Shown here piece after piece: positions 8,294-14,661 of a DNA stretch of 64,000 bases. The position numbers and the translations under genes were made by a program. The DNA lies in IMG/VR virus record IMGVR_UViG_3300021085_000025, positions 1 through 64,000 of that record, one strand, 5' to 3'. The stretch comes from a virus. Position 1 is the stretch's first letter, and each line of letters starts with the position of its first letter. Under the pieces are notes generated by a model that was not told the DNA's origin, ran no database searches, and worked only from the letters and a program-made list of their open reading frames with translations.

Positions 8294-8329
8294 AGTGTGC
8301 GTTAATAAAGCTTCCCGCTTACTCACACT
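8294..8329 (+). terminator. Possible terminator after gp29
   Basis: Nested hairpin: AGTGTG (8294-8299) pairs with CACACT (8324-8329), and inside it AAGC pairs with GCTT. It is followed by a T-rich tail TATTATTATTTAT. This is the likely end point for plus-strand late RNA, weaker than the gp32 terminator. Confidence 0.45.
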
Positions 8330-8379
8330 TATTATTATTTATCTCATATAGTTAGTATATTTTGCTAAACAAACTGACC

Positions 8380-9285
8380 TTAGCTTTGTTGAGCAAGTTT
8401 GTCGAAGTAAGACAGTGTGTCTTCTTCACCCTCATCACTACTATTAAGCGAAGCACTATCAGCCGCAGCCATTACAGGTTGCTCTACCACAGGGGCTGAT
8501 TCCATCATTGGGGCAGTATCCATTGACGCATGTCCTGCATCAATACCTAGTACTTTATTTAACTTAGCTTTAAGTTCGTCGTACGACTTATAGTTTTTAG
8601 GATCAGTGAAGTCTGCTAGAGAATATAGCTTATTGTATACCTCTTCTAGTTGACCTTCATCACCGTTATACAGTGCCGCTGCTGTAGCAAACTCTGACTT
8701 ATCATAGTTTACCCAACCTTCAACCTTTCGAATCTTAAGTTTAAAGTCAGCACCTTCCCAAAAATCATAAGGATTTACTGGTTGTTCATCTGCAAATTGT
8801 GGTTGCATTACATCCATGATTTTATCAAAGATCTTTTTACCAAATTTGTAAAGGAATACCTTTCCTTCGTTTTGTGGGTTAGCAGGGTCAGATACAACTA
8901 AGATGTTTGACGCATAGTGTAAACGTCTCTTTCTATCCCTTGCTGTTGCTTTATCCTCATCACGACCAGAGTTCCATAACACAGAGTTCATCTCTGATAC
9001 TGGATCATCTTGACCGATAGTAGTTAAGCTATTTTCGATATACCATAGACCAGTAGGACCTTTAAAACCATGATCCCAATACCTTACCCAAGGAAGATCT
9101 TCACCTTCTTTAGCTGGTAGGAATCTGATTACGGCATAACCGTTTCCTGCTTTATCTCTGGTTGGTTTCCAAAACCTATCATCGTCATATGACTTTGTTT
9201 CGGCTTTAGTAGACACAGCTTCCGCTGCTTGTACGAGTTTGTCGATTGACGAGCCTCGTGAGCTCTTTAGATTTGCAAATGACAT
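8380..9285 (-). CDS. 32: Single-stranded DNA-binding protein gp32
   Basis: A 301-residue protein (T4 gp32 is 301). It has the basic N-terminal self-association segment (SSRGSSIDKL), the aromatic-rich OB core (GNGYAVIRFLPAKEGEDLPW; RRLHYASNILVVSDPANPQN; GKVFLYKFGKKIFDKIMDVM) and an acidic C-terminal tail (SSDEGEEDTLSYFDKL) used for partner binding. Unlike T4 gp32 it has no cysteine at all, so the Zn site is absent. It has its own promoter at 9371-9400 and a strong terminator downstream. Confidence 0.95.
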   Translation of the reverse strand: MSFANLKSSRGSSIDKLVQAAEAVSTKAETKSYDDDRFWKPTRDKAGNGYAVIRFLPAKEGEDLPWVRYWDHGFKGPTGLWYIENSLTTIGQDDPVSEMNSVLWNSGRDEDKATARDRKRRLHYASNILVVSDPANPQNEGKVFLYKFGKKIFDKIMDVMQPQFADEQPVNPYDFWEGADFKLKIRKVEGWVNYDKSEFATAAALYNGDEGQLEEVYNKLYSLADFTDPKNYKSYDELKAKLNKVLGIDAGHASMDTAPMMESAPVVEQPVMAAADSASLNSSDEGEEDTLSYFDKLAQQS

Positions 9286-9370
9286 ATATTTTCTCCGTAT
9301 TGCATTGTATTAAGACGTAATTGTCTTTTCTATTTTTATTGCTGAAATATCCACGTTATTCATAATGTAT

Positions 9371-9400
9371 ATTATAACACATATGTGTTACTTTGTAAAC
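9371..9400 (-). promoter_or_regulatory. Early/middle promoter for gp32
   Basis: TTTACA (9399-9394), 17 bases, TATAAT (9376-9371). It lies at the end of gp59 and gives gp32 a leader of about 80 bases, long enough for autoregulation as known for T4 gp32. Confidence 0.75.
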
Positions 9401-9978
9401 CCTTTTGTCAATAAATTTAAACATTTATTTCGATTAAAGCTTACGAACGGTTCATATTTTTCGATCAATCTACGAGTATCAGGCCATATAATGGTATCCG
9501 ATATGTTCTTAGACTCACGATCAATGAACTTAAATATGGCATTAAGAATGACAACAGTCTCTAAACTAATCTCTTCTTGCAGCCATAACTTTACAACAAG
9601 AGGATATGCATTGTCGCTTGCTTTAAACAAGTAATCAAATTGCACATTCTCTTCTGTTAATCTATTTATATCAATTGAAAACACACGATGGATGCTTTCT
9701 TGAATTCTTTTATGGTCTTTATAATTTTGTTCAGCCTCGCTATCCATCATATCACCAATGTATGTTTCTGTATTGATGAATTGTGAAACGTAGAAATCTT
9801 TTAATTCTCCGTTATATTTTTTGGCCAATTTAGCAAAGAAATACTTATCTTTGCGTTTAAAGAAAGAGCTAGGTGTTACGTTAGACTTAAAGTTGTATTT
9901 AACTGCATCATAGTTAGACTCGAAGTGTAGCTTTAATGCGTTATACAGCTTGTATGATTCAAATGGATCTGTACTCAT
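9388..9978 (-). CDS. 59: Helicase loader gp59
   Basis: A 196-residue protein with the gp59 pattern: SYKLYNALKLHFESNYDAVK, then FFKRKDKYFFAKLAKKYNGE near residues 38-58. In T4, gp59 (217 residues) binds forked DNA and gp32 and loads the gp41 helicase. The order gp33-gp59-gp32 is the same as in T4. Its ATG overlaps the gp33 stop. Confidence 0.85.
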   Translation of the reverse strand: MSTDPFESYKLYNALKLHFESNYDAVKYNFKSNVTPSSFFKRKDKYFFAKLAKKYNGELKDFYVSQFINTETYIGDMMDSEAEQNYKDHKRIQESIHRVFSIDINRLTEENVQFDYLFKASDNAYPLVVKLWLQEEISLETVVILNAIFKFIDRESKNISDTIIWPDTRRLIEKYEPFVSFNRNKCLNLLTKGFTK

Positions 9979-10214
9979 ATCGGTAGCTTATTGCCCTTTT
10001 TGCCTCTGATTAAATTAAGTCTTATTGCTTCAGCTTCCATTTTATCTTTCAGAGAATCGGTCAATAACTTCTTTAAGTTAGTATAGTCCATGCCTCTCTG
10101 CTCTATAATAAATGTAGCCGCATCTATATAAGACATATTGCCCTTTGCCACTAATTGTTCTACGGCTGTGGAGAACCGTTTCCTTGTCATAATTTTTTGT
10201 TCTAAATCAATCAT
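9975..10214 (-). CDS. 33: Late transcription coactivator gp33
   Basis: A 79-residue protein upstream of gp59, the T4 position of gp33 (112 residues). The core, SYIDAATFIIEQRGMDYTNL followed by LKDKMEAEAIRLNL, matches the short gp33 of marine T4-like phages. gp33 bridges RNA polymerase and the sliding clamp gp45 for transcription from TATAAATA promoters, which are found in this window. It overlaps its neighbours at both ends. Confidence 0.75.
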   Translation of the reverse strand: MIDLEQKIMTRKRFSTAVEQLVAKGNMSYIDAATFIIEQRGMDYTNLKKLLTDSLKDKMEAEAIRLNLIRGKKGNKLPI

Positions 10215-11362
10215 AATACCCTAAGTAGTATGCAATCGGCATTGATTCTACCATTAGGAACGCTAACCTTTGTAGTTAATGTATCCCAGACTTGTTTGTC
10301 GATTTGCTTTATTGTTTTACTTAAGATCAATGGAAGTATATCGTCTGGCTTTCTCAAAGTAGTCACTCTACTTTTCTCGCAAATATTCTTTATGGTAGTA
10401 CCACTTACCTCAAACCCTTTGGTTGAATTTGTGTTATACTGAGTCAACTTTCTAGTCTTAGTATTGTATACAAATAAAACTTCTTTACCAGGAATCATTA
10501 CAGGGTTTACCGACATTAGTTTTGCGTCGATATCTTCAACCTTATACTTAAGGTTTTTTACCTGTACATCTGAAGTTTTAGGCTTCTTGACCCTTGGAAT
10601 TCTTGCTGCTTTATTAGCAGTCTTTAACTTATCTAGATCTTCAAAGACATTTTCCATAGTGGCCATCATCTTCTTAAGATTTGATTTACTAATATGCGAA
10701 AAAGCTTCTACTGCTTGATCACATGTATTATCATGAGCATCCTTAACTGGAGCATATTCATTAGCAACTAAATCCCTAAACATGTTTAACGTCGTACCTT
10801 TCAAGCCGTAATGCTTAAATAATTTATACGTATCAAAGTTTGGTTTAAAGTCACCTTCCAGCCATCCATCAATGACTTTATCCCAGTCATCCATTATGGT
10901 ATCAAATATTTTCGCCTTTTGCCTCTGTTGAATAGTAACAACAGGCTTCGTTGGTGTTTGTTCTTTGATTTCTTCTACAGCAACAGTGGCCTTTTCGTAC
11001 AGTTCTTTAAGCTCTGTATTGTATCTTTCAAACTCTTGTTTATTATACTCAAAGCCTCTATAGTATATCTTAGCGACTTTACCTAAAGATCCAGTGAGTT
11101 CCCAGTCTTTGAGCTTTTTAAGGGTTTTGATTTGGTCTTTATCATATTCAAAGACCTCTTCAGCAAATTGTAATACTGTAGGCACGTAGTCCTTTGCGCT
11201 ATAAAAGTAGTTATACCATTGGGCAGCTTTTGACCATAAGACATGACGTTTCTCGTTTTTTAGAGTTTCGCCCTTTTCAAAGATTGGCTCAGGGCCCATA
11301 TACTTATCGTCAATGGTTACCCGATTCTTTCTCATACTTGTTCGTACTTTATTTTCTGCCAT
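10211..11362 (-). CDS. Conserved hypothetical protein next to gp33
   Basis: A 383-residue, Lys-rich soluble protein with no signal or membrane segment and no catalytic motif that I recognise. Residues 75-140 look helical and charged. It is the first long gene of the gp33-59-32 group (ATGA-type overlap with gp33), so a role in replication or late transcription is possible. No family assigned. Confidence 0.75.
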   Translation of the reverse strand: MAENKVRTSMRKNRVTIDDKYMGPEPIFEKGETLKNEKRHVLWSKAAQWYNYFYSAKDYVPTVLQFAEEVFEYDKDQIKTLKKLKDWELTGSLGKVAKIYYRGFEYNKQEFERYNTELKELYEKATVAVEEIKEQTPTKPVVTIQQRQKAKIFDTIMDDWDKVIDGWLEGDFKPNFDTYKLFKHYGLKGTTLNMFRDLVANEYAPVKDAHDNTCDQAVEAFSHISKSNLKKMMATMENVFEDLDKLKTANKAARIPRVKKPKTSDVQVKNLKYKVEDIDAKLMSVNPVMIPGKEVLFVYNTKTRKLTQYNTNSTKGFEVSGTTIKNICEKSRVTTLRKPDDILPLILSKTIKQIDKQVWDTLTTKVSVPNGRINADCILLRVL

Positions 11363-11376
11363 AATATAATCTAAAC

Positions 11377-11604
11377 CTATACTCTTTCGTAACTCTTGAT
11401 ACCGCTAACATAATTTTCAGCAGCGTCTTCTGCATACTGCTCACTATGACCCTTGTACCATTCAATACCTAATGACTCACCATCGATATACATACGTATA
11501 CCGTAATATGGATCATCTCCAAATGACCTTAGCACATCGGCTTTACGGTTTGCAAAGCTTTCTGAACCAGTGTACTCACTGAGTACCATATATTTATTTG
11601 ACAT
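11377..11604 (-). CDS. Small conserved hypothetical (75 aa)
   Basis: An acidic protein ending in HSEQYAEDAAENYVSGIKSY, a pattern seen in small early proteins of marine T4-like phages. No known function. Its start overlaps the end of the upstream membrane protein by 11 bases. Confidence 0.65.
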   Translation of the reverse strand: MSNKYMVLSEYTGSESFANRKADVLRSFGDDPYYGIRMYIDGESLGIEWYKGHSEQYAEDAAENYVSGIKSYERV

Positions 11605-11806
11605 TGCCGTTCTCCCACATTTCCTTTAGCTTAATGTATGACAACACTCGTATTTCTTCTCGAGATAAATCCGGATGTCTCTCTTGCAAATCTTTGCGAA
11701 CCTGGTATTTTATCTCAGAGTCTTTTAATAAAAGATATGCACCCCCGCAAAGGACTACAAATACTACTAGTGCTACCAATGTTAAAATTGTTGATAATAT
11801 TTCCAT
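11594..11806 (-). CDS. Small membrane protein (70 aa)
   Basis: One N-terminal hydrophobic helix (about residues 4-27, ending GGAYLLL) and a charged cytoplasmic C-terminal half (KDLQERHPDLSREEIRVLSY). It belongs to a chain of small overlapping early genes. Function unknown. Confidence 0.65.
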   Translation of the reverse strand: MEILSTILTLVALVVFVVLCGGAYLLLKDSEIKYQVRKDLQERHPDLSREEIRVLSYIKLKEMWENGNVK

Positions 11807-11807
11807 A

Positions 11808-12113
11808 CTACTTTCCTATATGTTCCACATCGTTGTGCGGAATCACTTGATATGCACCTTTGTTGTATGCTGGTGCGACTGTAAAATTCTTGGATTCTTC
11901 TGCTTTCCAAGAGGTGTCTTCAGGAACCTCATAACGAGAATTTCCTGTGTGCGATGGATATTTATTGTTAAACTCTTCCATCCTTTGTTCCGCAAAAGTC
12001 TTTTCTTTTTTAAGCGGAGTGAATACTTGTTTGGCCTTACGCCTTGGGGCAAGTGCTTTCGTCTTTCTCTTCCGGCCGTGTTGATCGTACCGTATCGAAC
12101 CTATGTAATTCAT
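11808..12113 (-). CDS. Basic hypothetical protein (101 aa)
   Basis: A Lys/Arg-rich N-terminal half (RYDQHGRKRKTKALAPRRKA) that could bind nucleic acid. The C-terminal half is neutral and probably disordered. It overlaps the upstream gene by 4 bases and ends 2 bases before the next ATG. Function unknown. Confidence 0.6.
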   Translation of the reverse strand: MNYIGSIRYDQHGRKRKTKALAPRRKAKQVFTPLKKEKTFAEQRMEEFNNKYPSHTGNSRYEVPEDTSWKAEESKNFTVAPAYNKGAYQVIPHNDVEHIGK

Positions 12114-12328
12114 ACGGTACCAGGAGCCTCAAGTAACAATGAGCTCATTGGTTTTTCTTCTGATACAACAACAAAGGTTCCATCACGGAACTCGCGGGTT
12201 ACTAAACCAGAGTTGTATGCCTTCTCTACGTATCCATCTTGTCCTAAGATGTATTCAATTTGTCCTGCCCATTGTTCTACAGCCATCTTGCGTCTTTGAT
12301 ATTCCACCGAATCAGTGTATTGGGTCAT
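12110..12328 (-). CDS. Hypothetical protein (72 aa)
   Basis: Begins MTQYTDSVEYQRRKMAVEQW. The ATG at 12328 is preceded by GGAGAGG at about 9 bases; an earlier in-frame start at 12358 would overlap the upstream gene by 47 bases. Function unknown. Confidence 0.6.
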   Translation of the reverse strand: MTQYTDSVEYQRRKMAVEQWAGQIEYILGQDGYVEKAYNSGLVTREFRDGTFVVVSEEKPMSSLLLEAPGTV

Positions 12329-12536
12329 TGGATACCTCTCCGTCAGTTGGCCAGCCATTTAAAATATCGCCTTCGTACGGTACATTTAGTGTAACATACG
12401 GATTTAATAGCTGACTCTTTTTTTGGGCCCAAAGCTTTTTAAACTCAGGATTCTGAGCACGTGCTTGGGCCCTTTCTAATGCAAGCATTCGCCTTCGAAT
12501 GCGACCACGAATGACTATTCTATTAGTCCCAGTCAT
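12312..12536 (-). CDS. Hypothetical basic protein (74 aa)
   Basis: The Arg-rich start (TNRIVIRGRIRRRMLALERA) suggests nucleic-acid binding. It overlaps genes on both sides in the small early cluster. No function recognised. Confidence 0.55.
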   Translation of the reverse strand: MTGTNRIVIRGRIRRRMLALERAQARAQNPEFKKLWAQKKSQLLNPYVTLNVPYEGDILNGWPTDGEVSNDPIH

Positions 12537-12792
12537 TCTTCATCTCGTTGTACACATCCATATACGAAGATCCCGCAATATAGTCTTGGGTCTCCTTTTC
12601 GGTGTAATACATGTTCTCTTCTTTAAAACATTCCAGCGAACCTGGAGATTGTCTAGCTGCTTTCTTCATTGAAGCAGTTAGTCTCGGCGCTTTGTACCTA
12701 GGCTTAGAATAAACCTTAGTTACAGCGCTTTTAAATTCTTTTTTAGCGCGTGCCTTTTCAGCAGCTGCTTTGATCATTGCTAATCTATCCAT
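12523..12792 (-). CDS. Hypothetical protein (89 aa)
   Basis: A Lys/Ala-rich N-terminal helix (MIKAAAEKARAKKEFKSAVT) and an acidic, Tyr-rich C-terminus. It is the first gene after promoter 12820-12848, so it leads this small early operon. Function unknown. Confidence 0.6.
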   Translation of the reverse strand: MDRLAMIKAAAEKARAKKEFKSAVTKVYSKPRYKAPRLTASMKKAARQSPGSLECFKEENMYYTEKETQDYIAGSSYMDVYNEMKNDWD

Positions 12793-12819
12793 AACGTATT
12801 CCTTTTAAATAATAGATAT

Positions 12820-12848
12820 ATTATAACACAGTATACAGTAAATGTACA
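12820..12848 (-). promoter_or_regulatory. Early promoter
   Basis: TGTACA (12848-12843), 17 bases, TATAAT (12825-12820). Drives the small early cluster that runs on towards gp33, gp59 and gp32. Confidence 0.75.
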
Positions 12849-12856
12849 CAGTTATT

Positions 12857-13066
12857 TTAAATTTCTTCTACAGTAATCCTGTATTTTTTGCCATTGGTGT
12901 CTTCGCACTCGATGGTCTTTGTGGTCGTTTGCATCCAACCTTCTTGATGTAGGTCCATCTTTATATTACCTACACGCGTAATCAATCCGTTAAAACTGGT
13001 GCAATCTTCATCCAGTCCAGGTTTGATGATAGTATGCGCGATGTAATCGCAATACGCCATGTGCAT
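12857..13066 (-). CDS. Small hypothetical protein (69 aa)
   Basis: Begins MHMAYCDYIAHTIIKPGLDE at an ATG one base after the upstream stop, with GGAGG 9 bases before it. A longer in-frame reading from 13198 would lie entirely within the upstream gene, so it was not used. No function recognised. Confidence 0.65.
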   Translation of the reverse strand: MHMAYCDYIAHTIIKPGLDEDCTSFNGLITRVGNIKMDLHQEGWMQTTTKTIECEDTNGKKYRITVEEI

Positions 13067-13067
13067 C

Positions 13068-13400
13068 TTACGCGTCCTCCGGACGTAAAGGCGCGCCCTC
13101 CTCTTCGTACTCGTTAGCATCAAAGTCCGCTGGATGGTCGAAAGTTTCATCCATAACATAACCCATGGATTCCTCCATATCAGCTTGTTCGGCCGCATTT
13201 TGTGGTGGGAACATATTAGCCCAATCCGCCGGCGTAAGACCGGAGATTAAGAACTCCCGCTGGTCTGCGGTTGCTTCAGGCATCGCGTCCTGAATAAGAA
13301 CACCTTCGTCCTGCCATAAAGCAAACTGGGCTGGAGATGCATTGATCTGCATCATGTTGGTGTTACCAGTGGCCGGGCTTGTTTTTTCACATAAAATCAT
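13068..13400 (-). CDS. Acidic hypothetical protein (110 aa)
   Basis: Rich in Asp, Glu and Ala with a strongly acidic C-terminal half (EADMEES...DANEYEEEG), like DNA-mimic or host-takeover proteins, although that is only a composition-based thought. Its local GC looks higher than that of its neighbours. It is the first gene after promoter 13438-13466. Confidence 0.65.
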   Translation of the reverse strand: MILCEKTSPATGNTNMMQINASPAQFALWQDEGVLIQDAMPEATADQREFLISGLTPADWANMFPPQNAAEQADMEESMGYVMDETFDHPADFDANEYEEEGAPLRPEDA

Positions 13401-13437
13401 AATATATTCCTTATCAATTTGTTTTGTTTATAGGTGT

Positions 13438-13466
13438 ATTATACCATGCTTTTAAAGGTTTGTACA
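13438..13466 (-). promoter_or_regulatory. Early promoter with conserved upstream element
   Basis: TGTACA (13466-13461), 17 bases, TATAAT (13443-13438). Just upstream is the A-rich element and hairpin (13468-13512) found at three other sites. Confidence 0.8.
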
Positions 13467-13467
13467 C

Positions 13468-13512
13468 CTTTTTTTAGACTATTTTGTTATATAAAGCACT
13501 TTTCATATAACT
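13468..13512 (-). repeat. Promoter-upstream repeat, copy A
   Basis: Minus strand: hairpin GTTATAT...ATATAAC (13511-13486), then AAAATAGTCTAAAAAAAG up to the -35 box. The same block recurs at 14089-14131, 14634-14661 and 47174-47216. The A-tracts sit where an UP element would contact the RNA polymerase alpha subunit. Confidence 0.75.
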
Positions 13513-13523
13513 TAATAATGATA

Positions 13524-13745
13524 TTATTTCACCCATACTTTGTTGTATTTCTTGGGAAAGTTCTCACAAGAGAACTCACCATCTTCTTTGTGGTTTACTA
13601 CGCTAACGCATTCGTTAGTAGTAGTTGACCAATGCACATCTGGTATATCCATAGCCTCTATAAACGCGTTTACCATAAATCCTAGTACTGAACCATATAG
13701 TGCAGCAATAAAGAGTGGATGCAGTTTGTCGTTTGGCTTTCGCAT
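13524..13745 (-). CDS. Small membrane protein (73 aa)
   Basis: Begins MRKPNDKLHPLFIAALYGSV: one membrane helix (about residues 9-33), then a probable periplasmic part with two Cys (NECVS, FSCENFP) ending in NKVWVK. The ATG overlaps the upstream TAA (TAATG). A similar layout is seen in small membrane proteins of marine T4-like phages. Function unknown. Confidence 0.65.
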   Translation of the reverse strand: MRKPNDKLHPLFIAALYGSVLGFMVNAFIEAMDIPDVHWSTTTNECVSVVNHKEDGEFSCENFPKKYNKVWVK

Positions 13746-14023
13746 TATGCTACCTCTAACATTCCAAGGGGACAGTTCCAAAGTTGACCGTCAATTCTCA
13801 CAAGAGCTTTTGCTCTGTTGATCTTAGTGACTTCACCGTACTCAACACCATTTTTACTGTTGAGCTTTACTTTAGCACCAACAAAAAGCGAAGACTTAAC
13901 ACCTTGAGCTTTGATAGCTCTTAGCTGTTTTTGTTTAATTTTAATCAATTCAATAACTTCACTCATTTCTTCAAGAGAGCTGATTGAGTCAATTGCATCG
14001 ATTATCAGTATAGATTTGTTCAT
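13745..14023 (-). CDS. Hypothetical protein with KOW/SH3-like end (92 aa)
   Basis: An N-terminal helical half (MSEVIELIKIKQKQLRAIKA) and a C-terminal small beta-domain pattern (VGAKVKLNSKNGVEYGEVTK, then INRAKALVRIDG), which suggests an RNA- or protein-binding SH3-like fold. First gene after promoter 14057-14085. Confidence 0.65.
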   Translation of the reverse strand: MNKSILIIDAIDSISSLEEMSEVIELIKIKQKQLRAIKAQGVKSSLFVGAKVKLNSKNGVEYGEVTKINRAKALVRIDGQLWNCPLGMLEVA

Positions 14024-14056
14024 AATTTAGATTCCTTATCAATTTTGTATGTATAC

Positions 14057-14085
14057 ATTATACTACAGTTTTTAGGGTTTGTACA
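14057..14085 (-). promoter_or_regulatory. Early promoter with conserved upstream element
   Basis: TGTACA (14085-14080), 17 bases, TATAAT (14062-14057), followed by a leader of about 27 bases. The upstream repeat is copy B. Confidence 0.8.
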
Positions 14086-14088
14086 CTC

Positions 14089-14131
14089 TTTTTTTAGACT
14101 ATTTTGTTATATAAAGCACTTTTTATATAAC
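14089..14131 (-). repeat. Promoter-upstream repeat, copy B
   Basis: Almost identical to copy A: hairpin GTTATAT...ATATAAC (14131-14106) next to AAAATAGTCTAAAAAAA. Confidence 0.75.
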
Positions 14132-14134
14132 CTT

Positions 14135-14560
14135 TTATCCCATAGAGCGCCAGCAATAGTCGTACAGATCTTCTTCTCTTGCGTATGCTTCTTTTTCCCA
14201 AGGAGCATTATCGTAACTATAGTTACGAGGTTTTTTACCTTTCCATGATTGATTCCAACCATTTAGCTCACCGCGGAGATACTGCTTTGCATGTACCATC
14301 TCGTGAGCTAGAGTTTGCATCATCTGATCATGAGGAATTTTTATACCCTCAGAATTACGGGCTATGTTTATATCAACATAACCTTCTTTTGCATCACCCC
14401 AACAGTTTCCCTGGTTATCATCGTCGATAACGGTTTTAAATGTTATGAATATAGCCTTCGACCACATACGACCAATACCTAGCTCTTTACAGAGAGAATC
14501 GACGTAAGCGTAGACTTTCTTCTTATCTTTGATCTGGCCTTTCAAAACAATATGTGGCAT
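14135..14560 (-). CDS. SprT-like zinc metallopeptidase
   Basis: A 141-residue protein with the metzincin-type motif HEMVH (about residues 90-94) inside QMMQTLAHEMVHAKQYLRGE, and a downstream WEKEAYAREEDLY that supplies the further Glu or His seen in SprT-like proteins. This suggests a Zn-dependent protease, perhaps acting on DNA-bound or host proteins early in infection. It is expressed from its own early promoter (14587-14615). Confidence 0.75.
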   Translation of the reverse strand: MPHIVLKGQIKDKKKVYAYVDSLCKELGIGRMWSKAIFITFKTVIDDDNQGNCWGDAKEGYVDINIARNSEGIKIPHDQMMQTLAHEMVHAKQYLRGELNGWNQSWKGKKPRNYSYDNAPWEKEAYAREEDLYDYCWRSMG

Positions 14561-14586
14561 GAGTGACTCCGCGTTAATATGTGTAT

Positions 14587-14615
14587 ATTATACTCCAGTT
14601 TCTAGGTATTGTACA
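14587..14615 (-). promoter_or_regulatory. Early promoter for the SprT-like gene
   Basis: TGTACA (14615-14610), 17 bases, TATAAT (14592-14587). The conserved A-rich block lies further upstream than at other copies (14634-14640), separated by a second A-rich stretch. Confidence 0.75.
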
Positions 14616-14633
14616 CAACTATTTTAACTTTTT

Positions 14634-14661
14634 TTAGACTATTTTGTTATAAGGTTATAAC
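14634..14661 (-). repeat. Promoter-upstream repeat, copy C
   Basis: Hairpin GTTATAA-GG-TTATAAC (14661-14646) then AAAATAGTCTAAAAAAA. The hairpin contains the stop codon of the cyclase gene. Confidence 0.65.

Noticed and set aside
9663-9670. TATAAATA on the minus strand within gp59
   Set aside because: Inside coding sequence. In such AT-rich DNA this 8-mer appears by chance several times (also 27478, 38267, 43157, 48467), so only intergenic copies before late genes were called.
13486-13511. Hairpin as rho-independent terminator
   Set aside because: No U-run follows it in either useful direction; treated as part of the repeated promoter-upstream element.
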